NCBI GenBank assembly: GCA_019670725.1
Contig: AP024629.1
Coordinates: 2,976,001 to 3,040,000, forward strand
Reading direction: 5' to 3'
Length of the DNA stretch: 64,000 nt
DNA from: Alphaproteobacteria bacterium SO-S41
GTDB lineage: Bacteria > Pseudomonadota > Alphaproteobacteria > Micropepsales > Micropepsaceae
Below the pieces are notes generated by a model, which was given only the letters and a program-made list of their open reading frames with translations, did no database searches and was not told where the DNA came from. Of this stretch, positions 42,062 to 50,410 are shown piece by piece. The number at the start of each line of letters is the position of its first letter. Within the stretch, counting starts at the first letter, position 1. Made by a program: the position numbers and the translations under genes.

Positions 42062-43273
42062 CTAAAGCCCCAGCACCGCCTTCGCCATGATGTTGCGCTG
42101 GATCTCGTTTGAGCCGGCATAGATCGAGGCCTTGCGGACGCTGAAATAGTAAGGCGCGGTCGTGGCGGCATAGGCCGGACCGGGGCGCGGCTCGTTGCTG
42201 CCGCGGGTCTGCGTGTCCTCGACGAAGGGCGTGATGTAGTTGCCCACGGCTTCCAACGTCAGCGCCGCGATCTCCTGCTGCAGCTCGGTGCCGCGGCACT
42301 TAAGCATGGAGGATTCCGGACCGACCGCCTGGCCGCTCGATAGCGCGGAGAAGATGCGCAGTTCGACGAACTCCATCGCGCTGATCTGGACGTCGAGGTC
42401 CGCCGCCTTGCGGGCGAATTCGGGATCGTCGATGACGCGCTTGCCGTCCTGGGCTTCCTGCGCTGCGATCTTGCGGACCTTCTGCAGCGAGCGCTTGAGG
42501 CCCGGCGCATAGGCGTTGCCGCGTTCGAACTGCAGCAGGTACTTGGCATAGGTCCAGCCTTCGCCGGGCTTGCCGATCAGGTTCTCCTTGGGGACCTTCA
42601 CGTCCTCGTAGAAGACCTGATTGATTTCCTGCCGCCCTTCCGGCGGGCCGTCCAGCGTCGGCAGCGCGCGCACCGTGATGCCCGGCGTCTTCATGTCGAC
42701 CAGGATGAAGCTGATGCCTTCCTGCGTCTTGCCCGAATTGTCGGTGCGGACGAGGTTGAACATCCAGTCGGCATACTGGGCGAGCGTCGTCCAGATCTTC
42801 GAGCCGTTCAGCAGATAGTGGTCGCCCTTGTCCTCGCACTTCATCTGCAGCGAGGCGAGGTCGGAGCCCGAGCCCGGCTCCGAATAGCCCTGGCACCACC
42901 AGATGTCGGACGAGAGGATCTTGGGCAGGTGCTGGGCCTTCTGTTCCTCGCTGCCGAACTTCATGATGACGGGCGCGACCATCTTCATGCCGAACGCCAT
43001 GACGCCCGGCGCGCCGGCCGCGGTCATCTCCAGCTCGAACAGGTATTTCTGCGCGGGGGTGAAGCCGGCGCCGCCATACTGCTTGGGCCAGTTGGTCGCC
43101 GCCCAGCCCTTGGCATAGAGCGCCTTCTGCCAGCGCACATGCGCTTCCTTGCTCATATAGCCGTTCTTCGAATTCGCGGACTGCTGGCGCATGTCCTCGT
43201 CGAAATTGGCGGCGATGAACGCGCGGACCTCGTCGCGGAAGGCGAGGTCTTCCTTGGTGAAGGCGAGGTCCAT
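42062..43273 (-). CDS. Acyl-CoA dehydrogenase, FadE-type with relocated catalytic base
   Basis: 403-residue flavoprotein. Y-S-E-P-G-S-G-S-D-L-A flavin loop, L-N-G-S-K-I-W-T-T-L-A-Q-Y-A-D, and the C-terminal I-Y-A386-G-S-N-E-I-Q. The canonical Glu of Y-E-G-T is Ala386; a Glu in L-Q-F-E-R-G-N, at the isovaleryl/long-chain position, is the probable base. This fits the FadE subgroup acting on bulky (often steroid side-chain) substrates. Starts 12 bases after the ABM gene stop, with GGGAG upstream, so the two form an operon. Confidence 0.9.
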   Translation of the reverse strand: MDLAFTKEDLAFRDEVRAFIAANFDEDMRQQSANSKNGYMSKEAHVRWQKALYAKGWAATNWPKQYGGAGFTPAQKYLFELEMTAAGAPGVMAFGMKMVAPVIMKFGSEEQKAQHLPKILSSDIWWCQGYSEPGSGSDLASLQMKCEDKGDHYLLNGSKIWTTLAQYADWMFNLVRTDNSGKTQEGISFILVDMKTPGITVRALPTLDGPPEGRQEINQVFYEDVKVPKENLIGKPGEGWTYAKYLLQFERGNAYAPGLKRSLQKVRKIAAQEAQDGKRVIDDPEFARKAADLDVQISAMEFVELRIFSALSSGQAVGPESSMLKCRGTELQQEIAALTLEAVGNYITPFVEDTQTRGSNEPRPGPAYAATTAPYYFSVRKASIYAGSNEIQRNIMAKAVLGL

Positions 43274-43285
43274 GGCGCGCTCCCC

Positions 43286-43579
43286 TTACGAGATCTTGTC
43301 GGCGAGCTGGACGCTGGGGCGGCCGGCGAGCGTCGCGCCGACCTTGGCGCCGGGCTCCTTGGCATGCGGCGCGCCGCGATGGGCGGCGACGGCGGCGGCA
43401 TCGGCGTACTGCTCGAACACGTAATAGGTCTCGGGCTCGGCCTGCGACTTGAAGAGGTCGTATTGCAGGCAGCCGGGCTCGTTCGCCTTGGTGGCGGCCT
43501 GCAGCTCGCCGAACGCGGCTTCGAACTCGGCGTTCTTGCCGGGCTGGATCTTGATGGTCGCGATGATGCCGGTGGTCAT
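43286..43579 (-). CDS. ABM-domain protein (putative quinol monooxygenase)
   Basis: 97-residue protein of the antibiotic-biosynthesis-monooxygenase (dimeric alpha+beta barrel) fold. I-I-A-T-I-K-I-Q-P-G-K-N-A-E-F-E, A-N-E-P-G-C-L-Q-Y-D-L-F and Y-V-F-E-Q-Y-A-D-A-A-A-V-A-A-H are typical; Y-x-F-E at the core strand is conserved. YgiN-like relatives oxidise quinols; others do not. A strong AGGAGG precedes the ATG. It is the first gene of a unit with the acyl-CoA dehydrogenase, so a role with electron transfer or acyl catabolism is possible but speculative. Confidence 0.78.
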   Translation of the reverse strand: MTTGIIATIKIQPGKNAEFEAAFGELQAATKANEPGCLQYDLFKSQAEPETYYVFEQYADAAAVAAHRGAPHAKEPGAKVGATLAGRPSVQLADKIS

Positions 43580-43770
43580 GGGAAATCCTCCTGGTTTTCT
43601 TGTGAGCGGACGGTACAGGCGGCGGCATCGCCCGCGCAAGACGGCGGTTTTGCCGTTGGGGAAGGCCGGATGTTACGCAGGCCTTAACACGGCCGCTCCA
43701 ATGCCGCCGATCCCGCGAACGGAGCCTTCAGCCGCGCGTGGTAGTCAGGCTGCGGGGAGAACATCACGCT

Positions 43771-45162
43771 TTGTCGAGCATCGTTTCCGGACTGACGGCC
43801 CGCATCGTGGCCCATCTCGATCCGGCCGATCCGGCCGAGCGGCGTCTGCGCGCCGACCAGGCCGTCATGACGGCGCGGAACGTGCTGGCCGCATCGCCGG
43901 GCGTGCTCTTCATCGCCCTGATCCTCGGCGCCGGTGCGCTGATCTGGACCGATCTCCTGACGGTCGCGCTGTGGCTGACAGCGATGCTGGGCGCGCTGGC
44001 CTGGACGGTCGTCGCCGCCCGCCGCATACGCGCCGCGGCTGGAAGCGCGGACCGCGTGCTGGTGAAGGCGCCCTGGTTCATCGCCGCGATCTCGCTTCGC
44101 GCGACGTGCCTGGCGAGCATCCCCATGGTCATGTGGGTGGACGGCTCGGCCGACAACCACATCATCCTCATCGCCGTCCTGGTCTCGAGCGCCGCGGTCA
44201 ACACGGTCGTGACCGCGCCCTTTCGCCCCGCCCTGATCAGCACGGCGATCTATTGCCTCGGCGGCGTCGCGCTCTGCGCGACGCAGGGCGGCGCCTATCT
44301 GATCGGCATTCCCCTGTTCCTGGCGCTCGGCTTCATGATGAAGGGCCTCTCGGACAACGTCTTCGGCATCGCCGCCGCGATGCTGAAGCTGCGCCAGTCC
44401 GAGACCGAGCTGATCGACAAGCTGCACGCGGCGAACCGCACCAAGTCGGAATTCCTGGCCAATATGAGCCATGAGCTGCGGACGCCGCTCAACGCGGTGA
44501 TCGGCTTCTCCGACGTGATGCGTCAGCAGCTGCTCGGTCCGGTCGGCAGCAAGACCTATCTAAGCTATGCCGAGGATATCCACGTCAGCGGCAATCACCT
44601 GCTGACGCTGATCAACCAGATCCTCGACCTCTCGAAGCTGGAGGCCGGCAAGGTCGAGCTGAACGAGAGCGAGTTCTGCCTGCGCGAGGTCGTGGACGAT
44701 GCCCAGCGCATCATCGCGCTGCGCGCCGAGGACGGCGGCGTGACGCTGGTCAACGAAGTGCCGCGCGAGACGATCTTGCGGGCCGACGTGACGGCGCTCC
44801 GTCAGGTGGCGCTCAACGTCGCGATGAACGCGGTGAAGTTCACCGCACCGGGCGGGCATGTTTCCGCCACGACGGCGCTGCTGCCGGACGGGCGCTATTG
44901 CGTGAAGGTCACCGATACTGGCTGCGGCATCCGCGCCGAGGATATCGAGCGGGTGTTCGAGCCGTTCGGCCAGGGCCGCCACGACATCGCGGCCAAGGAG
45001 AACGGCACCGGCCTCGGCCTGCCGATCGTCCGCAGCCTGATGCGCGCGCATGGCGGCGACGCCTTCATCGAAAGCACGCTGGGGGAAGGAACCACGGTGT
45101 TCCTGACCCTTCCCACCGAGCGCGTCGTGAAGTTCTCCGGCCGGTTGATGATCGCCGCCTAG
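43771..45162 (+). CDS. Membrane sensor histidine kinase (PleC/DivJ/PdhS-like)
   Basis: 463-residue kinase from a TTG start, with GGGGAGA at 43754-43760 favouring it over a GTG at 43738. The N-terminal half carries about six transmembrane helices and no obvious periplasmic sensor domain. H-box: F-L-A-N-M-S-H-E-L-R-T-P-L-N-A, followed by Y-A-E-D-I-H-V-S-G-N-H-L-L and L-D-L-S-K-L-E-A-G-K; HATPase: N-A-V-K-F-T, D-T-G-C-G-I, G-T-G-L-G-L. This dimerisation motif set recurs in alphaproteobacterial cell-cycle kinases. No response regulator is adjacent. Its stop overlaps the convergent crotonase stop. Confidence 0.9.
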   Translation: MSSIVSGLTARIVAHLDPADPAERRLRADQAVMTARNVLAASPGVLFIALILGAGALIWTDLLTVALWLTAMLGALAWTVVAARRIRAAAGSADRVLVKAPWFIAAISLRATCLASIPMVMWVDGSADNHIILIAVLVSSAAVNTVVTAPFRPALISTAIYCLGGVALCATQGGAYLIGIPLFLALGFMMKGLSDNVFGIAAAMLKLRQSETELIDKLHAANRTKSEFLANMSHELRTPLNAVIGFSDVMRQQLLGPVGSKTYLSYAEDIHVSGNHLLTLINQILDLSKLEAGKVELNESEFCLREVVDDAQRIIALRAEDGGVTLVNEVPRETILRADVTALRQVALNVAMNAVKFTAPGGHVSATTALLPDGRYCVKVTDTGCGIRAEDIERVFEPFGQGRHDIAAKENGTGLGLPIVRSLMRAHGGDAFIESTLGEGTTVFLTLPTERVVKFSGRLMIAA

Positions 45163-45956
45163 CGGCCCTTATAGACCGGGGCGCGCTTGTCAAGGAATGC
45201 CGAGACCGCCTCGGCGTGATCCTCGGTATGGTGGGCGAGCGCCTGCATGCTGGCCGACAATTCCATGATCGTGTCGAAGCTGTTGGACATGCCCTCGCGC
45301 AGCAGGCGCTTGGTCATGCGCAGCACGTCCGGCGCCTGCTGGGCGATCTTGCCTGCGAGCTTCTTCGCTTCGTCCATCAGCGTATCGGCCGGGACGATGC
45401 GGCTGACGAGTCCCCAGGACTGCGCGGTCGCGGCGTCGATGGTTTCGCCGGAGAAGAGCAGTTCGGACGCCCGCGCCATGCCGATGACCTTGGGCAGCAG
45501 CCAGGCGCCGCCGTCGCCGGGAATGAGGCCGATCTTCAGGAAGGTCGCACCGAAGATCGCGGTGTCGGCGGCGATGCGGGTATCGGCGAGGCAGGCGACG
45601 TCGTTTCCGAGGCCGATCGCGGGGCCGTTGACGGCGGCGATCATCGGCACCTCGATCCCCCACAGGCTCTTCACGATGCGGTGGATGCCGTTCCGGTACC
45701 GCTCGCGGATCGCGACGGCCGGGCCGGCAAAGGCCCCGCCCTTTTCGCGCATAGACTTCACATTGCCGCCCGCGGAAAACGCCTTGCCCGCGCCGGTCAG
45801 GATCACGCAGCGGACTTCGCGGTCGGCATTGATGCTGGCGGCAGCGGCGGCATAGAGCTCACCATCGCCCTCCTCGCCCAGCGGGTTGCGGCTTTCGGGG
45901 CGATTGATCGTCAGGGTGACGATCGGGCCGTTTTTCTCGAACAGAAGCGCTGACAT
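45159..45956 (-). CDS. Enoyl-CoA hydratase/isomerase-like (crotonase fold) protein
   Basis: 265-residue crotonase-superfamily member. L-F-E-K-N-G-P-I-V-T-L-T-I-N-R-P-E at the start; A-F-S-A-G-G-N-V-K-S-M oxyanion motif; A-V-N-G-P-A-I-G-L-G-N-D-V-A and I-P-G-D-G-G second motif. Classical hydratases have two glutamates; the corresponding positions read Asp (G-L-G-N-D) and Phe (T-F-L-K), so simple enoyl-CoA hydration is uncertain, while isomerase, hydrolase or other crotonase chemistry is possible. GGAGGATC upstream of the ATG. It lies between two sensor kinases on the opposite strand. Confidence 0.88.
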   Translation of the reverse strand: MSALLFEKNGPIVTLTINRPESRNPLGEEGDGELYAAAAASINADREVRCVILTGAGKAFSAGGNVKSMREKGGAFAGPAVAIRERYRNGIHRIVKSLWGIEVPMIAAVNGPAIGLGNDVACLADTRIAADTAIFGATFLKIGLIPGDGGAWLLPKVIGMARASELLFSGETIDAATAQSWGLVSRIVPADTLMDEAKKLAGKIAQQAPDVLRMTKRLLREGMSNSFDTIMELSASMQALAHHTEDHAEAVSAFLDKRAPVYKGR

Positions 45957-46063
45957 TTTGAGATCCTCCACGGCCCAATCGTATACGGACTCTTACCGCC
46001 GAAGCGCAAATTGCAGCGTCCGCGCTCCCGGTTCCTTGAACACCTTGCGCTAGTTTTCACCCT

Positions 46064-47536
46064 ATGGGGAACGACGCCAAAAATGCGGTGACGACCAACG
46101 TGGTGGCCGGTTTGATCGACCGGCTCCGGCGGGCGGCCATCGCTGGTTTCCGCGATGCCTCGCGCGCTGCCACAGCCATCCGCGATGCGCTGCGCCGCGA
46201 ATCCTGGCCAGAGCCGGCCGAGGCTGAGCTTTCGCTCGCCAAGGCGCGCCTGTCGGGGACCAATCTCGAGGACGGCATGCGTACCATGCCGGTCGCCGGC
46301 CTGCTGCTGACCGTCGTCTATTCGATGTGGCACCCGCTGCTGCCGATCGTCCTGTGGTTCTGCGCCTTCCTGGCGGCCTGGGGCCTGCACTGGGTCATCA
46401 AGCCGATCCTGGCGCAGGCGACCCGCGAGACTGCGCTGAAGGCGCTCGGCTATTACCGCGTGCAGAACATCTTCTTCGTCGCCGTGTGGGGCGCGCAGGC
46501 CTGGCTGTTCTGGATCCCCGGCGACCCCGTCAACCACATGATCATCTCGGCGGTCATCCTCGCCTCGACGATCGGCGCGATCATGTCGTCGGCCTGGGCG
46601 CCGACCGCCGCGCTGCAGATCGTCGCCTATATCGGAACGTCCATGGCGCTGTTCGCCATGGAGGGCACGGGTATGGACATGATGATGGTCGGCCTCGCGC
46701 TCGTCTTCGGCGTCTTCGTCGCGGGCACGTCGGCACGTATGCACCAGACGACCGATCACCTGCTGCGGCTTGAATCCGACAAGGACGCGCTGATCGACAG
46801 CCTGCGCGCTTCCGACCGCGCGAAGTCGGAATTCCTGGCGAATATGAGCCACGAGCTGCGCACCCCGCTCAACGCCATCCTCGGCTTCTCGGAAGTCATG
46901 CAGATGGAAGTGCTGGGCGCGCTGGGCAATCCGAAATACCGCGCCTATGCCGGCGACATCCATTCCAGCGGCACGCATCTGCTCTCGCTCATCAACGACA
47001 TCCTCGACCTCGCCAAGATCGAGGCGGGCAAGGTGGATCTGACGGACGATACGTTCCGCCTCAGCGAACTCGCCAGCGTCACGATGAGCCTCTTCCGCGT
47101 CCAGGCGGAACAGGCGGGGATCGAGGTCTGCTCGGATATCGGCCCCGATCCGCAGATCCGCTGGGACCTGCGCAGCGCCAAGCAGATCGCCTTCAATCTC
47201 ATCTCGAACGCGGTGAAGTTCACGCCGCGCGGCGGCTCGATCACGGTCGGCACGGCGCTGAACCCCAACGGCTGGCTGCGCATTTGGGTGCGCGACACCG
47301 GCCGCGGCATCGCGCCCGAGGACCAGCGCAAGGTGTTCCAGTCCTTCGGCCAGGGCCGCCACGACGTGACGCCCACCGAGAAGGGCACCGGTCTCGGCCT
47401 CGCCATCGCGCTCGGCCTCGTCGAACTGCACGGCGGGAAGATCGAGCTGGAGAGCAAGGTCGGCGTCGGCACGACCGTCATCGTCCTGGTGCCACCCTCG
47501 CGCATCGTCGCCGAGGCAGAGGCCATCGCGGCATGA
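46064..47536 (+). CDS. Membrane sensor histidine kinase (PleC/DivJ/PdhS-like), second paralog
   Basis: 490-residue kinase. N-terminal 65 residues are cytosolic and basic; about five transmembrane helices follow (residues 70-215). H-box F-L-A-N-M-S-H-E-L-R-T-P-L-N-A-I-L-G-F-S-E-V-M; then Y-A-G-D-I-H-S-S-G-T-H-L-L, L-D-L-A-K-I-E-A-G-K, N-A-V-K-F-T-P-R-G-G, D-T-G-R-G-I-A, G-T-G-L-G-L. Closely similar to the next gene and more weakly to that at 43771. The stop overlaps the ATG of the third kinase (ATGA), giving translational coupling. Confidence 0.9.
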   Translation: MGNDAKNAVTTNVVAGLIDRLRRAAIAGFRDASRAATAIRDALRRESWPEPAEAELSLAKARLSGTNLEDGMRTMPVAGLLLTVVYSMWHPLLPIVLWFCAFLAAWGLHWVIKPILAQATRETALKALGYYRVQNIFFVAVWGAQAWLFWIPGDPVNHMIISAVILASTIGAIMSSAWAPTAALQIVAYIGTSMALFAMEGTGMDMMMVGLALVFGVFVAGTSARMHQTTDHLLRLESDKDALIDSLRASDRAKSEFLANMSHELRTPLNAILGFSEVMQMEVLGALGNPKYRAYAGDIHSSGTHLLSLINDILDLAKIEAGKVDLTDDTFRLSELASVTMSLFRVQAEQAGIEVCSDIGPDPQIRWDLRSAKQIAFNLISNAVKFTPRGGSITVGTALNPNGWLRIWVRDTGRGIAPEDQRKVFQSFGQGRHDVTPTEKGTGLGLAIALGLVELHGGKIELESKVGVGTTVIVLVPPSRIVAEAEAIAA

Positions 47537-48903
47537 AGCCCCAGACCCCGGCCCAGGCCGAACGCCTGCGCACGGACATGATGGCCGAGCTCGCGCGCTC
47601 GACGCTGCGCGAGCTGCCGATGATGCCGGTCGCTGCCGTGGCGCTGGGGACTCTCGGCGGGATGTTCGTGAGCGGTGCCGTCGCGGTCGTCTGGGCGTCG
47701 ACCATGCTGCTGAGTTGCGTGTCGCTCTGGGTCACATCCAGGCGGTTTCTCGGTTCGGGCGCCGGCAACGGCCCGTCGCTGCTGAACGGCCGGCTGCTGA
47801 TCGCCGCGAGCATCTTCCAGGGCGTCACCACGGCGGGCTTCACGGTCGTGTTCTGGCAGGCGGGCGTTGCCGAGTGGAACCTGATGATGCTGATGATCGT
47901 GATGGTCAGCACGATCCTCGGCGTCTCGCTGACCGCGACCTCCATCCCGACCACCGCCTCGCTCATCGTGATCTATCTCGCGGTGACGCTCTCGCTCTGC
48001 CTCACCGAGGGCGGGCAGGTCTTCAACGCCCTCGCCGCGCTCTCGCCGATCTTCCTCGGCGTCGTCGTCGGCTCCGCCTATCGCGCGCATACGCGCGTGC
48101 GCGGCCTCCTCGTGCTCGGCTATGAACGCGATGCGCTGATCGACCGGTTGCAGACCGCCGACCGCACCAAGAGCTCGTTCATGGCGCATATGAGCCACGA
48201 GCTGCGCACGCCCCTCAACGCCATTCTCGGCTTCTCGGAAGTCATGAAGGACGAGGTGCTGGGGCCGATGCAGAACCGCGTCTACAAATCCTATGCGGGC
48301 GACATCCACACCAGCGGCCAGCATCTGCTCGGCCTCGTGAACGACATTCTCGACCTCGCCAAGATCGAGGCCGGCAAGCTGGAGCTCACCGACGATCGCT
48401 TCACGATGGATGCCATCGTCGACACCGCCTTCGCCCTCTTCCGCGTCCAGGCACAGAAGCGCGGCGTGGCGCTGGTGAAGGACGTGGACCCCGCCGTCGC
48501 GGTGCGCTGGGACCTGCGCGCCGCCAAGCAGATCGCGCTGAACCTCATGTCGAACGCGCTCAAGTTCACGCCCGCGGGCGGCACGATCTTCGCATCGTCA
48601 CGCCTCGCGGCGGATGGCGGTGCGTGGGTCACCGTGCGCGATACCGGCTGCGGCGTCGCGCCGGAAGACCAAGCGCGGATCTTCGAATCCTTCGGCCAGG
48701 GCCGCCACGACGTTGTCGGCGACCAGAGCACCGGCCTCGGCCTCGCCATCGTGAAGAGCCTCGTCGAGTATCACGGCGGCACCGTGACGCTGGAAAGCGC
48801 CGTCGGCGACGGCGCGGCGTTCACGATCCATGTGCCGGCGAGCCGCGTCGTGCCCGCCGAACAGGCCGCGGGCGCGGTCGATCTCGGCCAACGGGCCGCC
48901 TAG
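47533..48903 (+). CDS. Membrane sensor histidine kinase (PleC/DivJ/PdhS-like), third paralog
   Basis: 456-residue kinase coupled to the preceding one. About five or six transmembrane helices between residues 25 and 190, no recognisable sensor domain. H-box M-A-H-M-S-H-E-L-R-T-P-L-N-A-I-L-G-F-S-E-V-M; Y-A-G-D-I-H-T-S-G-Q-H-L-L; L-D-L-A-K-I-E-A-G-K; N-A-L-K-F-T-P-A-G-G; D-T-G-C-G-V; S-T-G-L-G-L. The C-terminal half is very close to that of the second kinase. Potentially heterodimerises with it. The next plus-strand gene is far; repeats and a terminator follow. Confidence 0.9.
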   Translation: MKPQTPAQAERLRTDMMAELARSTLRELPMMPVAAVALGTLGGMFVSGAVAVVWASTMLLSCVSLWVTSRRFLGSGAGNGPSLLNGRLLIAASIFQGVTTAGFTVVFWQAGVAEWNLMMLMIVMVSTILGVSLTATSIPTTASLIVIYLAVTLSLCLTEGGQVFNALAALSPIFLGVVVGSAYRAHTRVRGLLVLGYERDALIDRLQTADRTKSSFMAHMSHELRTPLNAILGFSEVMKDEVLGPMQNRVYKSYAGDIHTSGQHLLGLVNDILDLAKIEAGKLELTDDRFTMDAIVDTAFALFRVQAQKRGVALVKDVDPAVAVRWDLRAAKQIALNLMSNALKFTPAGGTIFASSRLAADGGAWVTVRDTGCGVAPEDQARIFESFGQGRHDVVGDQSTGLGLAIVKSLVEYHGGTVTLESAVGDGAAFTIHVPASRVVPAEQAAGAVDLGQRAA

Positions 48904-48939
48904 CGCGTCGCGGGGTGATTTATGCCCCTCCTCCAGTCC

Positions 48940-49016
48940 TCATGGCCGCCCTTGAGGCGGCCATCCATGCCAGCACACCGGCGATAGATGGATGGCAGGG
49001 TCAAGCCCGGCCATGA
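48940..49016. repeat. Double-hairpin repeat element
   Basis: TCATGGCCGCC-cttga-GGCGGCCATCCATG, spacer, TGGATGGCAGGG-tcaa-GCCCGGCCATGAGGAA. The right hairpin has a base change (GGCAGGG), weakening the pairing. Placed after the kinase operon. Confidence 0.8.
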
Positions 49017-49057
49017 GGAAGAGGCTTGTTGGATAAGACCTGATCCTTCCGACACGA

Positions 49058-49087
49058 AAAAAATGGCCGGGATCACCCGGCCATTTT
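49058..49087. terminator. Bidirectional intrinsic terminator
   Basis: AAAATGGCCGGG and CCCGGCCATTTT arms with a four-base loop, A-run and T-run on the two sides, between the kinase operon and the convergent acyl-CoA dehydrogenase. Confidence 0.85.
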
Positions 49088-49110
49088 GCATCATATCGAT
49101 TGAACAACGC

Positions 49111-50241
49111 CTAGCTGAGCGAGGCGTAGCGCTTCAGGTGATGGTCGACATTGCCGAACATCGTGTCGATCACGGTCAGGCGCTTGAAGTAGTGGCCGAC
49201 ATTCAGCTCGTCGGTCATGCCCATGCCGCCATGGATCTGCACCGCCTGCTGGCCGATGAAGCGGCCGGCCTTGCCGATCTGCACTTTGGCGGCGGAGGCG
49301 GCCTTCTTGCGCTCGGCCTCTTCCTCTTCCAGCTTCAGCGTCACCATGTAGGTGATCGAGACCGACTGCTCGTAGTTCATGAACATGTCGACCATGCGGT
49401 GCTGGAGCACCTGGAACTTGCCGATCGGCGTGCCGAACTGCTTGCGGGTCTTGGAGTATTCGATGGTGGTGTCGTTCAGCACCTTCATGGCGCCGGTCGA
49501 TTCCGCGGCGAGCGCGGCGATGGCTTCGTCGGTGACCTTCTCCACCAGCTTCAGTCCGCCGCCGACTTCGCCGATCACGGCATCGGCGCCGACGGTGACG
49601 TTTTCCAGCGTCACTTCCGAGGCGCGCTGGCCATCGACCGTCGGATAGTCGCGGGTCGAGACGCCCTTGGCGGACTTGTCCACGATGAAGACCGTGACGC
49701 CGTCCGCATCGCGCTGGCCGCCCGACGTGCGGGCCGTGACGATCAGCTTGCCCGCGAAGGGCGCGCCGACGACGACCGCCTTCTGGCCGTTCAGCGTATA
49801 GCCGTTGCCCGACTTGGTCGCGGTCGTGGTGAGGTCGGCGAGATTGTAGCGGCCCTGCGGTTCGGCATAGGCGAAGGCGTAGATCGCTTCACCGCCGGCG
49901 ATGGCGGGCAGCAGCTCTTCCTTCTGGGCGTTGGTGCCGCCAGCCTTCAGGAAGCCCGCGGCGATGACGGCGTTCTGCAGGAAGGGCTCGATCACCAGTG
50001 CGCGGCCGAATTCCTCGGCGATGATCATCGTGTCGACGGCCGAGCCGCCGAGTCCGCCGAAGTCTTCCGGGATTGCGGCGCCGAGCAGGCCGTTCTCGGC
50101 GAAATAGGCGTAGGCCTCCTTGCGCCAGCCGGCTTCGCTCTTCGCGACCTTGCGGCGCGTGTCGAAGTCGTAGGTGTTCTGGAGGTATTTCTGCACGGAG
50201 TTGCGCAGAAGGGTTTGTTCTTCGGTGAAGGAGAAATCCAT
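49111..50241 (-). CDS. Acyl-CoA dehydrogenase, likely catalytic-base-lacking partner subunit
   Basis: 376-residue protein of acyl-CoA dehydrogenase fold. N-terminal M-D-F-S-F-T-E-E-Q; F-A-Y-A-E-P-Q-G-R flavin loop region; Q-I-H-G-G-M-G-M-T-D near the C-terminus. The final segment D-T-M-F-G-N-V-D-H-H-L-K-R-Y lacks Y-E-G-T, and the E-R position of the isovaleryl type is also missing, so no base is visible. Such proteins pair with a catalytic partner in heteromeric FadE enzymes. The adjacent 50411-51595 gene is the obvious partner, though a repeat separates them. AGGAAG precedes the ATG. Confidence 0.88.
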   Translation of the reverse strand: MDFSFTEEQTLLRNSVQKYLQNTYDFDTRRKVAKSEAGWRKEAYAYFAENGLLGAAIPEDFGGLGGSAVDTMIIAEEFGRALVIEPFLQNAVIAAGFLKAGGTNAQKEELLPAIAGGEAIYAFAYAEPQGRYNLADLTTTATKSGNGYTLNGQKAVVVGAPFAGKLIVTARTSGGQRDADGVTVFIVDKSAKGVSTRDYPTVDGQRASEVTLENVTVGADAVIGEVGGGLKLVEKVTDEAIAALAAESTGAMKVLNDTTIEYSKTRKQFGTPIGKFQVLQHRMVDMFMNYEQSVSITYMVTLKLEEEEAERKKAASAAKVQIGKAGRFIGQQAVQIHGGMGMTDELNVGHYFKRLTVIDTMFGNVDHHLKRYASLS

Positions 50242-50302
50242 GGTGCGTCTTCCTGGCAGATCGTTTCTTGTCGGTCGCGGTCGGAACTGATGTCTACAAC
50301 TC

Positions 50303-50383
50303 TGTCATGGTCCGCGGAGGCGGACCACCCACGGATTGCTTGCCGCCCAGTCGTGGATGGTCCGCCTTCGCGGACCATGACAC
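50303..50383. repeat. Double-hairpin repeat element with a distinct core
   Basis: CTGTCATGGTCCGC-ggag-GCGGACCACCCACG, spacer, CGTGGATGGTCCGC-cttc-GCGGACCATGACACAG. The TCATGG/CCATGA outer borders are the same as in the other elements but the hairpin core is GGTCCGC instead of GGCCGCC. Lies between the two acyl-CoA dehydrogenases. Confidence 0.85.
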
Positions 50384-50410
50384 AGAGGGGACAGCGCTCG
50401 GCAGGGAGCG

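Noticed and set aside
43738-43770. GTG start for the first sensor kinase
   Set aside because: No ribosome binding site; TTG at 43771 has GGGGAGA at good spacing.
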